The notes below the pieces were generated by a model. The model was not told the DNA's origin, did not search any database, and worked only from the letters and a program-made list of their open reading frames with translations. A stretch of DNA of 64,000 nucleotides from Agromyces atrinae. Its GTDB lineage: Bacteria; Actinomycetota; Actinomycetes; Actinomycetales; Microbacteriaceae. The DNA lies in NCBI RefSeq assembly GCF_013407835.1, contig NZ_JACCBI010000001.1, positions 1,612,001 through 1,676,000 on the forward strand, in the 5' to 3' direction. The translations under genes and the position numbers were made by a program. This document shows, in pieces, positions 33,155-41,107 of the stretch. Position 1 is the stretch's first letter. The number at the start of each line of letters is the position of its first letter.

Positions 33155-34263
33155 CCGTCGGCGCTCGGAGCCAGAACCTGGACGGGCGCTTCGAGGCTGC
33201 CCCGCCGACTCGGGTCGAGGCGCAGGGTCGCGGGGGTGACGACCGATCCGCTCGCGGCCGACGCATAGACCGCGGCGACGATCTCGAACGAGCGCGACGG
33301 GTCGGCGGCGGTCGACGGCAGCGGGGCTCCGGAGCGGAGCGCGTCGTAGATGTCGCGCACGAGCGGGTCGTGTCCGCTCGGCTCCTCGACCGCGGGAAGC
33401 GCCCACGAGTCGGGCACGTCGACGCCGGGAGCCGGCGTGATCGACCAGTGCTCGTGGCCGTGGCCGTAGAGGTGGTCGACGGTGATGGTCGCGAGCTCCG
33501 TGTCGATGCGGATCGAGCTCGTCTCGCGCGGCGAGAGCAGGCTCGTGACGACCGACGCGACGGCGCCCGACTCGAACGTCACGACGGCCGTCGAGACGTC
33601 CTCGGTTTCGACGTCGCGCGCGAGTCGCCAGAGCTGGCCCTGCACGCTCGACCAGGCACCGAGCAGGTACGCGAGCAGGTCGATCTGGTGGATGCCGTGA
33701 CCGAGCGTCGGCCCGCCGCCCTCGGTGGCCCACTTTCCGCGCCACGGCACCTCGAAGTACGCGGGGTCGCGGTACCAGAGCGTCTGGCAGTTCGCGACGA
33801 GCGGGCGCCCGAGGGCGCCCGAGTCGAGGAGGCCGCGCACGTGGGCCGCGGCGGTTCCCGTGCGCTGCTGGAACACGACCGCGAGGGTACGACCCGTGCG
33901 CTCGGCGGCATCCGTCATCGCGTCGAGCTGCTCGAGCGAGAGGGCCGGCGGCTTCTCGACGACGACGTCGAGGCCGGCCTCGAGCGCGAGGATCGTCTGG
34001 TCGGCGTGCACGCCGGGCGGCGTGCAGATGTGCGCGACGTCGATTCCGCCCACAGCGAGCGCGGCCTCGAGCGAGTCGAAGGTCGCCGCGACACCCCACT
34101 GCTCGGCGAAGGCTGTCGCCCGCTCCGCACTCGTGTCGACGACGGCGACGATCCGGGCCGCGGGCGCGCCGTCGGCATCGACGTAGGCCTGGATCGCATG
34201 GGCGTGCGCGTGGGCGATCGCGCCCGTGCCGACGATGACGGCGCGCTGGAGGGTGTCGGTCAT
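33151..34263 (-). CDS. Gfo/Idh/MocA-family oxidoreductase
   Basis: 370 residues. N-terminal Rossmann fold with GTGAIAHAHAHA near 12-23 and the family signature EKPPALS near 105, which carries the catalytic Lys. NAD(P)-dependent oxidation or epimerisation of a sugar or sugar acid is likely. It shares an operon with a cupin, a DUF6807 protein and a propeller glycosidase. The substrate cannot be told from the sequence. Confidence 0.85.
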   Translation of the reverse strand: MTDTLQRAVIVGTGAIAHAHAHAIQAYVDADGAPAARIVAVVDTSAERATAFAEQWGVAATFDSLEAALAVGGIDVAHICTPPGVHADQTILALEAGLDVVVEKPPALSLEQLDAMTDAAERTGRTLAVVFQQRTGTAAAHVRGLLDSGALGRPLVANCQTLWYRDPAYFEVPWRGKWATEGGGPTLGHGIHQIDLLAYLLGAWSSVQGQLWRLARDVETEDVSTAVVTFESGAVASVVTSLLSPRETSSIRIDTELATITVDHLYGHGHEHWSITPAPGVDVPDSWALPAVEEPSGHDPLVRDIYDALRSGAPLPSTAADPSRSFEIVAAVYASAASGSVVTPATLRLDPSRRGSLEAPVQVLAPSADG

Positions 34264-34266
34264 CGG

Positions 34267-35019
34267 TCAGATCCTTTCGGGGCCCGACGGGCCGGTGGTC
34301 TCGTGGGCTGCTCCCCGAGGGTGCAGGGTGTCGAAACGTGTGAGTCGTCCGCACATGCCGAACGCGTCGATCGGGTCGGCGGTCGCGACCCGGCCGCCGG
34401 CGAGCTGGGGTGCACGGCCGGCCGCGAGGTCGTCGAGTTGGATGTCGGTGGCGCGCGTGACCTCGGCTACCGAGGCGTCCCAGGTCGCCCGCCACTCGGC
34501 CGCCCGCGGGGCGACGAGTGATGTCACGCGATCGTAGAAACGCGTGAGTGCATCGGGGTCGCCCGCGAGCACGGCGTCTCGCAGCACGACGAATCCGCGC
34601 ACGGCGAGGTCTCGCCGGGCGAGTGCCGCCGCACCGGCATCCGCTCCGGTCGGCAGGGCCGCGGCCGCGCGGTAGGCCTCCGCGTCAGCGAGGATCTCGT
34701 CGGGGAAGGTCATGATCGCGTCGCCCGCCTCGGGCAGCCCCGCGTTCTGCATGACGACGCGCACTTCGAGGTCTCCGTGGGAGACGGCGCGGTGGATGAC
34801 GCCGGGCGAGAACCACACGACATCGCCCGCCGCGATCGGGCGCTCGCGGTAGCCCGACGCATCGAGCGTGTGCAGCTCGCCCGAACCGCCGACGACCACG
34901 TAGGCCTCGGTCGACACGACGTGCACGTGCGGCGAGCCCCCGATGACGCCGTCGGGCGCCGCGCTCGTGTAGACGCGGAGAGCGCTGATCGACGTGCCGC
35001 CGGGGAACGCGACCGCCAT
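34267..35019 (-). CDS. Cupin-domain protein
   Basis: 250 residues. The N-terminal 100 residues form a cupin barrel: metal-binding motif 1 GSPHVHVVSTEAYVVVGG (two His, one Glu) and motif 2 around PGVIHRAVSHGD. The C-terminal helical part is of unknown function. It may be a sugar isomerase, epimerase or sensing protein. The start overlaps the DUF6807 stop by one base (TGATG), so the two are translationally coupled. Confidence 0.75.
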   Translation of the reverse strand: MAVAFPGGTSISALRVYTSAAPDGVIGGSPHVHVVSTEAYVVVGGSGELHTLDASGYRERPIAAGDVVWFSPGVIHRAVSHGDLEVRVVMQNAGLPEAGDAIMTFPDEILADAEAYRAAAALPTGADAGAAALARRDLAVRGFVVLRDAVLAGDPDALTRFYDRVTSLVAPRAAEWRATWDASVAEVTRATDIQLDDLAAGRAPQLAGGRVATADPIDAFGMCGRLTRFDTLHPRGAAHETTGPSGPERI

Positions 35020-35945
35020 CACTCGACCTCGACGACCGGGCTCGCCGAGACGGCGACGAGACTCGCTTCGGCGAGGCTCGCCGCGCGTGCGGGGTCGCTC
35101 GCACCGTCGGCGATCACGACGGTGTAGATGAGGCGGAGCGTGTCGCCGGGTTCGACGGAGTACTCCTCGGAGAAGAACGGTGCGGGGCAGAGGCACGCGA
35201 AGTCCTCGGTGCGCGCGAACCACTGCGGCGGGTGCTGGATGTTGGCCTCGTCGTCGACCATGACGACGGTCGAGGCGGTGTCGTTGCCGTCGTGTCGACC
35301 GGTGAAGCCCATCCACGGCGCCCGGATTCCACGGAGTTCGTCGCCGCCCGCGACATCCGGAGCCAGGATCGTGCCGTTCGTGAACGAGCGGGGGCCGCGC
35401 CAGAAGAGCCCGCCGTAGCCGGCGTTCTCGCGGCCGCGCGTCGTCGGCGAGCCGATCGAGATCGGGGTGTCGCTCGTGTTCGTCAGGTGCGTTTCGAAGC
35501 GGAGCGCCCACGCGTCCTCATCGATGAGGGCCGCCTCGATGGTGCGCTGCTCGTCGAAGATGCGCACACCCGACTCGGTGATCCAGTCGAGCGATTCGAC
35601 GATGCGGCCGCGACCCTTCGCCATCGTGACGTCGCCGCGGCGGTGCTGCTGCACTCCGTTGTTCGAGAGCTGCACGTAGCCCTCGCCCGACACGAACGTC
35701 GGGCCGCCCCAGAAGTTCTCGTCGCCGACGACCGGAAGCGACCACGCGATGCCCTTGTGCCACACGTGATCGTGGGGGCGGAAGAGCGAGACGACCTCGC
35801 CCGAGCGCGTGCGGATCGGGCTGAAGAAGGGGCGCGGCGACTCGAGCACGGGATCGGTCGGCTGCACGACGTACTCGGCGAGCACCGTGGTTCCGTCGCT
35901 GACGACGAAGCGGTCGTCGTGGGTCTCGATGCTGATCTGGTCCAC
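35019..35945 (-). CDS. DUF6807 (PmoA-like) family protein
   Basis: 308 residues, beta-rich, no signal peptide. Conserved features include RPFFSPIRTRSGEVVS near 38-53, RPHDHVWHKGIAWS near 56-69 (a His pair) and ENFWGGPTF. The family is found in sugar-utilisation loci and has no well-established activity. First gene of a four-gene operon; GTG 35945 has GAGGAGGAA ahead of it. A LacI-type operator lies 32 bases upstream. Confidence 0.75.
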   Translation of the reverse strand: MDQISIETHDDRFVVSDGTTVLAEYVVQPTDPVLESPRPFFSPIRTRSGEVVSLFRPHDHVWHKGIAWSLPVVGDENFWGGPTFVSGEGYVQLSNNGVQQHRRGDVTMAKGRGRIVESLDWITESGVRIFDEQRTIEAALIDEDAWALRFETHLTNTSDTPISIGSPTTRGRENAGYGGLFWRGPRSFTNGTILAPDVAGGDELRGIRAPWMGFTGRHDGNDTASTVVMVDDEANIQHPPQWFARTEDFACLCPAPFFSEEYSVEPGDTLRLIYTVVIADGASDPARAASLAEASLVAVSASPVVEVE

Positions 35946-35976
35946 GGTTCCTCCTCGAACTCGTTCCCGAGCGTTC

Positions 35977-35992
35977 GGGAAAGCGCTATCCC
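35977..35992. promoter_or_regulatory. LacI-type operator of the DUF6807 operon
   Basis: GGGAAAGCGCTATCCC, 16-base palindrome with one mismatch, just downstream of a leftward -10-like TAGACT (36000-35995). Confidence 0.65.
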
Positions 35993-36101
35993 GCAGTCTA
36001 CACGGTGTGCGGGAAGGGGGGCGAGTTGAGAGGGGATGGCGGGGGTGGGCGGGGTGGGGGCGAGCGGATGACGGTCGTCGGGTTCCATCTCGCAGGGCGC
36101 G

Positions 36102-36635
36102 TCAGTTGCGGGCGTGCGCCCAGACGAGGTCGGCCAGGACGCGTCGCACGTCGTCGGCCCGTCGGGCGAGACTCGGCGCGTTCTGCCAGAACTCGAGCCA
36201 GATCGACTCCATGGCGCGCGCCGCACGGGTCTCGTCGCCGGCGACGTGCACGCACATGCCGTACGCGACGGGCGCCCACCGGTCGTAGAGCTCCTCGAAC
36301 GCGTCGGCCGCACCGCGGGCTGCGCGCGACAGCAGCACGCGGTCGCTCGGGTCGACCGGCGAGGGAGCCTCGGACGACGACGGGGTCGATGGCGTCGGGG
36401 TCGATGCAGCCAGGGTCGGTGACGACGGGGTCGGTGACGACGGGGTCGGCGATGACGGGGGCGGTGACGGGGTGGACGACGACGGGGTCGGTGACGACGG
36501 GCTCGATGACGGCGGGGTCAGTGACGGCGTCGATGCGGACGGAGGTGCCACGGGAAGCGAGTCGGCCGATCCTGACTCGTCACCGAAAGGGACGAATCCA
36601 TCGAGGGGCGGACCACCGGAGAATTGCTCCACCAT
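36102..36635 (-). CDS. Sigma-region-2-like protein with Pro/Ser/Thr-rich N-terminus
   Basis: 177 residues. The first 100 are a low-complexity Pro/Ser/Thr tract encoded by 15-base repeats. Residues 100-177 (AFEELYDRWAPVAYGMCVHV, then ESIWLEFWQNAP) resemble region 2 of ECF sigma factors, the part that binds core polymerase and the -10 element. Region 4 is absent, so the protein is either a truncated sigma factor or a regulator derived from one. ATG 36635 has GGGGAGG at good distance; GTG 36644 is also in frame. Confidence 0.6.
   Translation of the reverse strand: MVEQFSGGPPLDGFVPFGDESGSADSLPVAPPSASTPSLTPPSSSPSSPTPSSSTPSPPPSSPTPSSPTPSSPTLAASTPTPSTPSSSEAPSPVDPSDRVLLSRAARGAADAFEELYDRWAPVAYGMCVHVAGDETRAARAMESIWLEFWQNAPSLARRADDVRRVLADLVWAHARN
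36373..36543. repeat. 15-base minisatellite inside the sigma-like gene
   Basis: Imperfect copies of GGTCGGTGACGACGG in a row, in frame, encoding the Ser/Pro/Thr tract on the minus strand. Copy number may vary without breaking the frame. Confidence 0.75.
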
Positions 36636-36655
36636 CACACCCACCTCCCCGATCT

Positions 36656-36668
36656 CTAGATTGTCTAG
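36656..36668. promoter_or_regulatory. Small palindrome upstream of the sigma-like gene
   Basis: CTAGA-TTG-TCTAG, five-base perfect arms in an unusually AT-rich spot 21 bases upstream of the start; possible -10 region or operator. Confidence 0.35.
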
Positions 36669-37058
36669 CTATCTCATTGTGCAGCCTGGATGACAACCAG
36701 ATCAGGGGTTGCGCGCAGGCGGGAATCTGTGCTGCGGCAGCGCGGGCGAACAGATCAGCGGGGCACGGCGGCAGTCACGTCGCACCGCGCCACGCGGCAC
36801 CACACCACGTCGCACAGCGCCACGCCGCGCCACACCGCGCCGCCCACGCCTAGTAGACCTCGCGGCGTGCGCACTCCGAGTTCGACGGAACTTCGCCGAT
36901 TGGCCGGACGTCTCTACCGAGAGGTTCCGGCGAATCGTCGAAACTCCGGCACACCGCGAGCCGGACCGAAGCCACGGCACCGCTCAGCCCACCAACCGCG
37001 CAGCCCACCAGCCGCGCACCCCATCAACCACGCAGCCCACGAGCCACTCACCCGCCGC
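36669..37058. other. Non-coding low-complexity stretch
   Basis: 390 bases with no supported gene. 36776-36850 is built from degenerate CGCCACACC-like units, and 36960-37050 from degenerate CGCAGCCCACCA-like units. The frames across it code only Arg/Ala-rich strings. I see no promoter or RNA gene here. Confidence 0.6.
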
Positions 37059-38132
37059 TCAGCGCTCCCAGACCACGGGCCGCGCGACGCCCGCGACGTC
37101 GACCGTCGGCCAGCGTTCATCTCGCGTGAGCACCTCGACCGCGGCATCCGACCGCACGACGACGGTGTCCTCGACCTTCGCGCCCGGGGCACTCGGATTC
37201 CACGCGAACGCTTGGCCCTCGTGAACCCTGTCGGCGACATCCGCCGTCCCGCGCGGATCGCGGCCCACGTACCCGGCTGCACCGCCCTGATGATGGTTCC
37301 GCCATTCGTCGGCGGCGAATCCCGCAGCGCCGTACGCCGCCACCCCCGACCGCCACGCCTCGGCGAGCGCCGCCCCCGGCACGGTCGCCGCGAAGAACGC
37401 CGCCTCGACGTCGAGGATGCGCCGGTCGGCGTCGGCCTCCCCCTCCGGCACCGCACCGAATGACACCCAGCGCGTGACGTTGGCGATGAGGCCAGACCGC
37501 CGCCCGCACACGACGAGCATCGCCCGGCGCCCGAGAGCGGCCGCGGTCGGCAACGGATGCCGGTGAGCCACGCGTTGCCGCCCCGAGACGAGCACGACGA
37601 GAGGATCGATGCCCCGGTCGACGAGCCCCGCAGCGAGGAGCGCCGCTGCGTGCTGCTCGGAGTCGGTCGGCGACACCGAGCCCGCGACATCCGTCAGCAC
37701 CTCGGCCGACTCGCGGCAGAGGGCGCGGTAGCGGTCGAGCTCGGTCGGCAGCAGACTCGCCCGCGCCGCCCGCAGCTCGAGCGCGACGTCAGCCTCGGTG
37801 AGAGCGCCCGCACGAGGGCCCACCGCCGCATCGAGCGGCTCGAACCACGGCACCCGCGTGAGCGTCGCGGCGTCATCGTGCGGAAGCTCCTCGGCGACGA
37901 GCCGCTCGGCCTCGTTGCTGAACGCGAGCCACTCATCGCGATCGCGCCCGACGACGACCGCGAGCACGGGGTCGCCCGCGAGCGAGACGTGCACGCGGGC
38001 TCCGTCGAGGTACCACGACAGGGCGCCGGGCGACCGCAGCACGAACCGGTCGGCGCCGTGCCGGTCGAGCACGTCGACGAGTCGCGCGCGCTTGACGGCG
38101 CGATCGACGGATGACGGCGCGAGACGATTCAC
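37059..38132 (-). CDS. M24-like (Xaa-Pro peptidase fold) protein, probably degenerate
   Basis: 357 residues. An N-terminal creatinase-like domain precedes a C-terminal pita-bread-like domain. The region that normally holds the first two metal-binding Asp residues reads CGRRSGLIANVTRWVS, without them, while HHQGGAAGY and the late Glu in KVEDTVVV remain. It may therefore lack dinuclear metallopeptidase activity. GTG 38132 overlaps the LacI stop by four bases, so it is co-expressed with the regulator. Confidence 0.65.
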   Translation of the reverse strand: MNRLAPSSVDRAVKRARLVDVLDRHGADRFVLRSPGALSWYLDGARVHVSLAGDPVLAVVVGRDRDEWLAFSNEAERLVAEELPHDDAATLTRVPWFEPLDAAVGPRAGALTEADVALELRAARASLLPTELDRYRALCRESAEVLTDVAGSVSPTDSEQHAAALLAAGLVDRGIDPLVVLVSGRQRVAHRHPLPTAAALGRRAMLVVCGRRSGLIANVTRWVSFGAVPEGEADADRRILDVEAAFFAATVPGAALAEAWRSGVAAYGAAGFAADEWRNHHQGGAAGYVGRDPRGTADVADRVHEGQAFAWNPSAPGAKVEDTVVVRSDAAVEVLTRDERWPTVDVAGVARPVVWER

Positions 38133-39148
38133 GCGCGATCCACCGGACCGGTCGACTCCCGAGCCTCGAGGCGGGGGCTGTAGAGCACCGCGTGGTCGAC
38201 GGCCGCGCCGGCGATGAGGGCGCGCAACCGCTGCCACACCTGCTCGCCGATCTCGCTGCGCGGAACCGACATGCTCGTGAGCGGCGGGCTCGAGAAGCTC
38301 GCGAGCGGCACGTCGTCGAAACCGGCGACCGACACCTCGCCCGGCACCGAGACGCCGTGTTCCGAGAGGCCGCGCATGAGGCCGAGCGCGACGAGGTCGT
38401 TGAACGCGAGCACGGCGGTCGCGCCGACCTCGCCCCGCACGGCGTCGATGACCTCGGCCGTCGCGCGGTACCCGTCATCGAGCGCGGAACCGGTCGCGAT
38501 GGTCGTGATCGTGAGGTCGGGCCGCGCCGCGAGGATCTCGGCGAGACCACGCTCGCGCTCGCGATTCGACGCGCTCGGGGCCGGGCCGGCGAGGTAGACG
38601 AGGCGTGTGTGGCCGAGACCGGCGAGGTGTTCGACGAGATCACGGATGCCGCGCACGTAGTCGACCCCCACGACGGGCGTTCCCGTCTCGTCGATGGGCC
38701 GGTTCACGACGACGGCCGGGGCGACGCGTGAGAGCACGTCGCGCAGCTTCTTCTCGGGCATGCGCGGCGCGCACAGCACGATCGCGTCGGTACGGTGTCG
38801 TGCCTCGATCGCGATGACCTCTTCGTCGGCGACGATCTCGGCGGTGTCGGCGACGAGCACGCGGTACCCGTCGAGCGCGGCGGCGCGGCTCAGGCCCTTG
38901 AGGATGCCCTGGAAGAGCGGGTTCTCGAGGTCGGGCACGATCATCGCGACCGTGTTGTTGCGCCCGCTCACGAGCGAGCGCGCAGCCGTGCTCGGGGTGT
39001 AGCCGAGGGCGGCGATCGAGGCGGTGACGACCTCGACGATGCGGGGGTCGACCGACGCCTTGCCGTTCAACACCCGCGAGACGGACGCCTGAGAGACGCC
39101 GGCGTGCTGGGCGACGTCGGCGATGGTCGTGGGTCTCGCGCGTTCCAT
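38129..39148 (-). CDS. LacI-family transcriptional regulator
   Basis: 339 residues. N-terminal HTH with hinge (TIADVAQHAGVSQASVSRVL), then a periplasmic-binding-protein-like sensor with AFNDLVALGLMRGL and VPGEVSVAGFDDV. It is divergent from the uronate-type operon beginning at 39276 and most likely represses it through the operators between them, with a sugar acid as inducer. Confidence 0.92.
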   Translation of the reverse strand: MERARPTTIADVAQHAGVSQASVSRVLNGKASVDPRIVEVVTASIAALGYTPSTAARSLVSGRNNTVAMIVPDLENPLFQGILKGLSRAAALDGYRVLVADTAEIVADEEVIAIEARHRTDAIVLCAPRMPEKKLRDVLSRVAPAVVVNRPIDETGTPVVGVDYVRGIRDLVEHLAGLGHTRLVYLAGPAPSASNRERERGLAEILAARPDLTITTIATGSALDDGYRATAEVIDAVRGEVGATAVLAFNDLVALGLMRGLSEHGVSVPGEVSVAGFDDVPLASFSSPPLTSMSVPRSEIGEQVWQRLRALIAGAAVDHAVLYSPRLEARESTGPVDRA

Positions 39149-39167
39149 CGGCGCACCTCTCAGCTCA

Positions 39168-39178
39168 GAAATCGGTTC
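39168..39178. promoter_or_regulatory. LacI-like half-symmetric site near the regulator start
   Basis: GAAATCGGTTC, imperfect palindrome 20 bases upstream of the LacI gene; fits autoregulation. Confidence 0.4.
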
Positions 39179-39196
39179 ACCAATAGTGACACGTGG

Positions 39197-39226
39197 TTGG
39201 CGAAGTTCGCTGTGCTGGCCTACCCT
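39197..39226 (+). promoter_or_regulatory. Promoter of the uronate-type operon
   Basis: TTGGCG (39197-39202), 18-base spacer, TACCCT (39221-39226), with the operator immediately downstream. Confidence 0.5.
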
Positions 39227-39231
39227 GAAAC

Positions 39232-39247
39232 GAGAAAGCGATTTCTC
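39232..39247. promoter_or_regulatory. LacI-type operator of the uronate-type operon
   Basis: GAGAAAGCGATTTCTC, 16-base palindrome with one mismatch, covering the expected transcription start. Confidence 0.65.
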
Positions 39248-39275
39248 ATTTCCTCGAAAACGACAGGATCACGCG

Positions 39276-40196
39276 ATGAAGGTACTCGTCACCGGAGCCT
39301 CGGGCCGTCTCGGTCGGAGCGTCGTCGACGGGCTCGCCGACGCCGGCCACGAGGTCGTCGCGGCCGACCGCGTCGCGTACCCCGCGGGCTCCGCGACGCG
39401 CCCCGCGTCGGAGCACATCCTCGACCTCGCCGACGAGCAGGCCGTCGACGCCCTCTTCTCGAGCGAACGACCCGAAGCCGTCATCCATCTCGCGGCCATC
39501 GCCGTGCCGTTCAGCGCGCCCGAGCGTGACATCCTCGTGACGAACACGACCCTCGGTTTCACCGTGCCCGCCGCGGCCCTGCGCCACGGCACCCCGCGCG
39601 TGCTCGCCGCATCGAGCCCCACGATCATCGGCTACGGGCGCGCGGGCTGGCGCGCGTCATCCGTTCCCCTCGACGAGACCCACCCGACCGAGCCCTGGAA
39701 CGCCTACGCGCTCTCGAAGCTCGTCATCGAGCAGGAGATCGCGCAGTTCGGCCGCATCGCGGGCCCCGGCGGCCCGGTCTTCGGAGCCTTCCGCCCCTGC
39801 TACGTCATCTCGCCCGAGGAGTGGGCCGGCGCCCCGACCCAGCAGGGCCACACCGTCGCCGAGCGCCTCGCCGACCCGTCGCTCGCCGCCGTGAGCCTCT
39901 TCAACTACGTCGACGCGCGCGACGCCGGCGACTTCACCGCGACGTGGATCGACGCCGCACCCGACCTGCCCCAGGGCGAGGTGTTCTTCGTCGGAGCGGC
40001 CGACGCCCTCGCGACGGCACCCGTCGCCGAGCTCTGGCGCGACTACGCCCCGAGCCTCGGCGACGGTGCCGACGCGCTCACCGCCGACGAACCCGTCTTC
40101 AGCATCGCGAAGGCCGACCGCCTTCTCGGCTGGCGTCCGACCCGCTCATGGCGCACCGAACTCCGACCCTCGACCCCGACCGGGAGCACCGCATGA
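39276..40196 (+). CDS. NAD-dependent SDR, uronate-dehydrogenase-like
   Basis: 306 residues of the extended short-chain dehydrogenase fold: TGASGRLG at 6-13 and catalytic YxxxK as Y144/K148 (NAYALSK). Genes downstream for KDG dehydratase and ketoglutarate-semialdehyde dehydrogenase suggest oxidation of a uronate (galacturonate or glucuronate) to its aldarolactone. A sugar epimerase role cannot be excluded from sequence alone. ATG 39276 has AGGA upstream and gives the standard length; an in-frame extension to 39123 would run across the promoter. Confidence 0.75.
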   Translation: MKVLVTGASGRLGRSVVDGLADAGHEVVAADRVAYPAGSATRPASEHILDLADEQAVDALFSSERPEAVIHLAAIAVPFSAPERDILVTNTTLGFTVPAAALRHGTPRVLAASSPTIIGYGRAGWRASSVPLDETHPTEPWNAYALSKLVIEQEIAQFGRIAGPGGPVFGAFRPCYVISPEEWAGAPTQQGHTVAERLADPSLAAVSLFNYVDARDAGDFTATWIDAAPDLPQGEVFFVGAADALATAPVAELWRDYAPSLGDGADALTADEPVFSIAKADRLLGWRPTRSWRTELRPSTPTGSTA

Positions 40197-41107
40197 ACCC
40201 CCTCCACTTCGACGGAGTCCTCTTCTTCCCCGTCACGCCGTTCGACGAGGCCGGCCGCGTCGACACCGACGTGCTCGCCGAGCACATCGAATCGCGACTG
40301 CCGTTGGGCCCCGGCGCGGTCTTCCCGGCGTGCGGAACGGGCGAGTTGCACGCCCTCTCGGCCGCCGAGGCGGCCCACGTGACGGATGCCGCGGCGCGCG
40401 TCGTCGCGGGGCGGGTGCCCGTCGTCGCCGGCGCGGGCGGCCCGCTCGGGCACGCCATCGAACTCGCCCGAGCCGCCGAAGCCTCGGGCGCCGACGCCCT
40501 CCTCGTGCTGCCGCCCTACCTCGTCGCGGGCACGACCGCGGGCCTCGTCTCGTACATCGAGGCGATCGCCGACGCGAGCGCACTGCCCGTCATCGTCTAC
40601 CACCGGGGAACCGCGCGCTACACGGCCGAGGCCATGCGGCGGCTCGGTGAGAACCCGAAGGTCGTCGGCTTCAAGGACGGCCTCGGCGACATCGGCCTCG
40701 CGCAGGAGATCGTGCTCGCGACCGAGGGCCAGGGGCTGCACTTCTTCAACGGCCTCCTCACGGCCGAGCTCAGCCAGGGCGCGTACCGCGGCATCGGCAT
40801 CCCCCTCTACTCGTCGGCTGCGTTCGCGATGATCCCCGAGCTCGCGAGCCTGCACTACGCGGCCTACACATCGGGCGACGAGGCCGTGCGGCTGCGGCTG
40901 CTCGCCGAGTTCTACCGCCCGCTCGTCTCGCTCCGCGACGAGACGCCGGGCTTCGGAGTCTCACTCGTGAAGGCGGGCCTCCGACTGCGCGGGCTCGACG
41001 TCGGCTCGGTGCGCCCGCCGCTCGTCGACCCGACGCCCGAGCAGACCGAACGCCTCCGCGCGATCCTCGATACGGGCCTCGCCCTCGCCGACGAACTCAC
41101 CGCGTGA
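40193..41107 (+). CDS. 5-dehydro-4-deoxyglucarate dehydratase (KDG dehydratase)-like
   Basis: 304-residue aldolase-type barrel of the DapA superfamily. The Schiff-base Lys is K161 in GFKDGLGD and the catalytic Tyr Y136 in VIVYHR, the arrangement of enzymes that turn 5-keto-4-deoxy-D-glucarate into 2-oxoglutarate semialdehyde with loss of CO2 and water. The C-terminal part (FYRPLVSLRDETPGFGVSLV) also fits that subgroup. Overlaps the SDR stop (ATGA). Confidence 0.8.
   Translation: MNPLHFDGVLFFPVTPFDEAGRVDTDVLAEHIESRLPLGPGAVFPACGTGELHALSAAEAAHVTDAAARVVAGRVPVVAGAGGPLGHAIELARAAEASGADALLVLPPYLVAGTTAGLVSYIEAIADASALPVIVYHRGTARYTAEAMRRLGENPKVVGFKDGLGDIGLAQEIVLATEGQGLHFFNGLLTAELSQGAYRGIGIPLYSSAAFAMIPELASLHYAAYTSGDEAVRLRLLAEFYRPLVSLRDETPGFGVSLVKAGLRLRGLDVGSVRPPLVDPTPEQTERLRAILDTGLALADELTA

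Noticed and set aside
36702..36980. 92-codon minus-strand frame in the low-complexity gap
   Set aside because: Arg/Ala-rich translation produced by CGCCAC-type repeats, no ribosome site, no domain.
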